DNA of 64,000 nucleotides, taken from assembly GCA_032716605.1 (NCBI GenBank), contig CM064519.1:14261468-14325467 (forward strand), written 5' to 3'. Positions 45,901 through 64,000 of this stretch are shown here, in pieces. How positions within the stretch are numbered: position 1 is the first letter of the stretch; each line of letters begins with the position of its first letter. The notes under the pieces are model-generated. The model did not search any database, was not told the DNA's origin, and saw only the letters and a program-made list of their open reading frames with translations. Source of the stretch: Paralithodes platypus (Eukaryota > Arthropoda > Malacostraca > Decapoda > Lithodidae). The translations under genes were made by a program, and so were the position numbers.

Positions 45901-46177
45901 TGTCAGGAGTGTGGTATCCTTATATCAAGAGATGGGGGGAAAAAAAAAAAATAATAATATATATATATATATATATTGTGGAGATGGGCTATAACTTTTG
46001 GGCGGGACTGTTGAAGATCCGGTGGTCAAGGGGATGTAAAGTCGCCGGAAAAAGTCCCGTCGCCTATCCTGCCTCACCATGACTCGCGATATTCATAGAC
46101 TCAAAACATTCAGGTGTTCTCAACGTGCATATTTCTACCACCAGATGGCACCTTGTGAGGTGTGTGGTTGTGAGGAT
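45901..46177. other. Intergenic stretch, nothing recognised
   Basis: Single-copy-looking sequence with an A run and a short TA tract (45,957-45,975). Confidence 0.45.
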
Positions 46178-46510
46178 TTAAGGGGGATGAGCGTATATAT
46201 TTCCTGAATTATGTATTTTTTTTTATCATGTTTTTAGTTTCTCCCTAGACCTCCATCAAGCTTAAAAAAACACCTCCCAAGATCCTCAGAGATAAATTTG
46301 TAAATTTTTCGATAGAAAAATGTCCCGGCCTGGTTTCTCTTAAATTATACAGGCTCGCTGACGCTCGGCAGGAAAAAAATCGACACCTAAATGGCAATAA
46401 AAGTCTTAATGTTGACAAAGAAATGGGGCCAAACGTCATAAAATCTGAACACTAATGGGGCTAAGCCTGAGGAAGAAGGGGGACCAGAAAAGCGACCCAT
46501 CTCCCCTTAA
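46178..46510 (-). repeat. Family G element, complete, TTAA ends
   Basis: TTAA at 46,178-46,181 then GGGGGATGAGCG. The right end is GCGACCCATCTCCCC then TTAA at 46,507-46,510. Opposite orientation to the copy at 45,580, so the two form a separated inverted pair 280 bp apart. Confidence 0.78.
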
Positions 46511-47058
46511 GGTGATGGGATAGAGAAGGGGTTAAAGCGGTTATAAGACAGGGGAGGCTATAGGAAAGTGCCGCCGATAGTACACCTGACCATACATATC
46601 AACAGTTTACCTTGACACCATTAGGGAGCCTCAAACGTTGCCTATAGAGACACAGGTTTATGGACCCTACCGAACAGCCCACCATATATTTATTATTATG
46701 CATTGTATTTTTATTTGTGTTAATGTTTTTAATGAAATTATATATATATACACAGAGAGAGAAAGAGAAAGAAAGAGAGAGAGAAATACACCTGCGTGCC
46801 CTCACACACACTCATCCCTCATTGAGAGGTTGACGGCCGTACGTGTAATAATACATAGATATTTTAATACCGAGTGCTCCACACGAAATACGATCAAAGC
46901 TGTACTTACCTTTAAACTAATTGTCTATTACTTGTAAATATAACTATGCTTCAACAAATAAATATAATGAACTAGAAATCAATAGTAAATTTTAAAAACA
47001 CAACAACTAAGCAATCACAAACCTTTCAGAGTCGTGAGAGCCACATACATCAGCGAAG
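46511..47058. other. Upstream region of the lipase gene
   Basis: AT-rich with a short TA tract and GA tract (46,740-46,785). The first lipase ATG is at 47,059. I see no convincing TATA or initiator element, so the transcription start is not placed. Confidence 0.4.
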
Positions 47059-63882
<16,824 letters not shown>

Positions 63883-64000
63883 GTAAGACAAAGATATTGG
63901 ATAGCAATTTACATTCAAAACGCCGTAATTCCTTTCAAATGTACTGCAAGTGAAATGTAGACAAAGGCTATTGAAAGTTTTAATGACTGAACATCCGTAT

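Overview
The window reads as nuclear DNA from a decapod crustacean, probably a crab-like species (inference). The grounds are a spliced animal-type gene with GT..AG introns, tRNA-derived SINEs, CR1/jockey-type LINEs, very many long dinucleotide microsatellites (GA, CA, TA) and several minisatellites. There is no sign of prokaryotic organisation. Two host genes can be supported. The rest is a dense, repeatedly nested layer of small transposons and tandem repeats.

Layout. 1-6.7 kb: short TTAA-flanked elements, a SINE, a LINE 3' remnant and microsatellites. 6.68-12.09 kb: a candidate 5.4-kb TTAA-flanked element with matching inverted ends. It contains unclassified sequence, a CA-rich VNTR and a tRNA-derived SINE. 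12-31.4 kb: a polypyrimidine array and its purine counterpart, a degraded LINE reverse transcriptase on the minus strand (15.8-17.2 kb), minisatellites, foldback elements and a Helitron (23.8-24.2 kb). About 32.4-37.0 kb: a nearly full-length CR1-type LINE. Its ORF1 is intact (zinc-finger-like head plus SGNH esterase). Its ORF2 is broken by two frameshifts and a stop. 37-47 kb: more foldback elements, including one whose interior has grown into a 1.46-kb, 39-bp-unit array (43.16-44.6 kb).

47.06-63.88 kb (plus strand): ten exons of a secreted pancreatic-type lipase. They join in one frame with consensus splice sites and encode a signal peptide, the oxyanion HGF, a Ser-Asp-His triad, a lid and most of a PLAT domain. 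The last exon or exons lie beyond the window. Introns 2, 3, 5 and 7 carry six extra partial copies of exon ends, each retaining a splice site. One of them is a nearly complete open copy of the HGF-encoding exon 3. A KH-domain protein gene without introns lies antisense inside intron 4.

The most distinctive feature is the number and variety of short elements ending in TTAA (families called P, G, H, K, L, S and N here). Nested copies confirm TTAA duplication, and one site is nested three deep. TA-flanked families (D, R, W, X), an element with an 8-bp duplication and two Helitrons are also present. No intact transposase was recognised, so these families must be mobilised from elsewhere or be dead. 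Family names are local labels. Family membership was judged by eye from shared sequence within this window.
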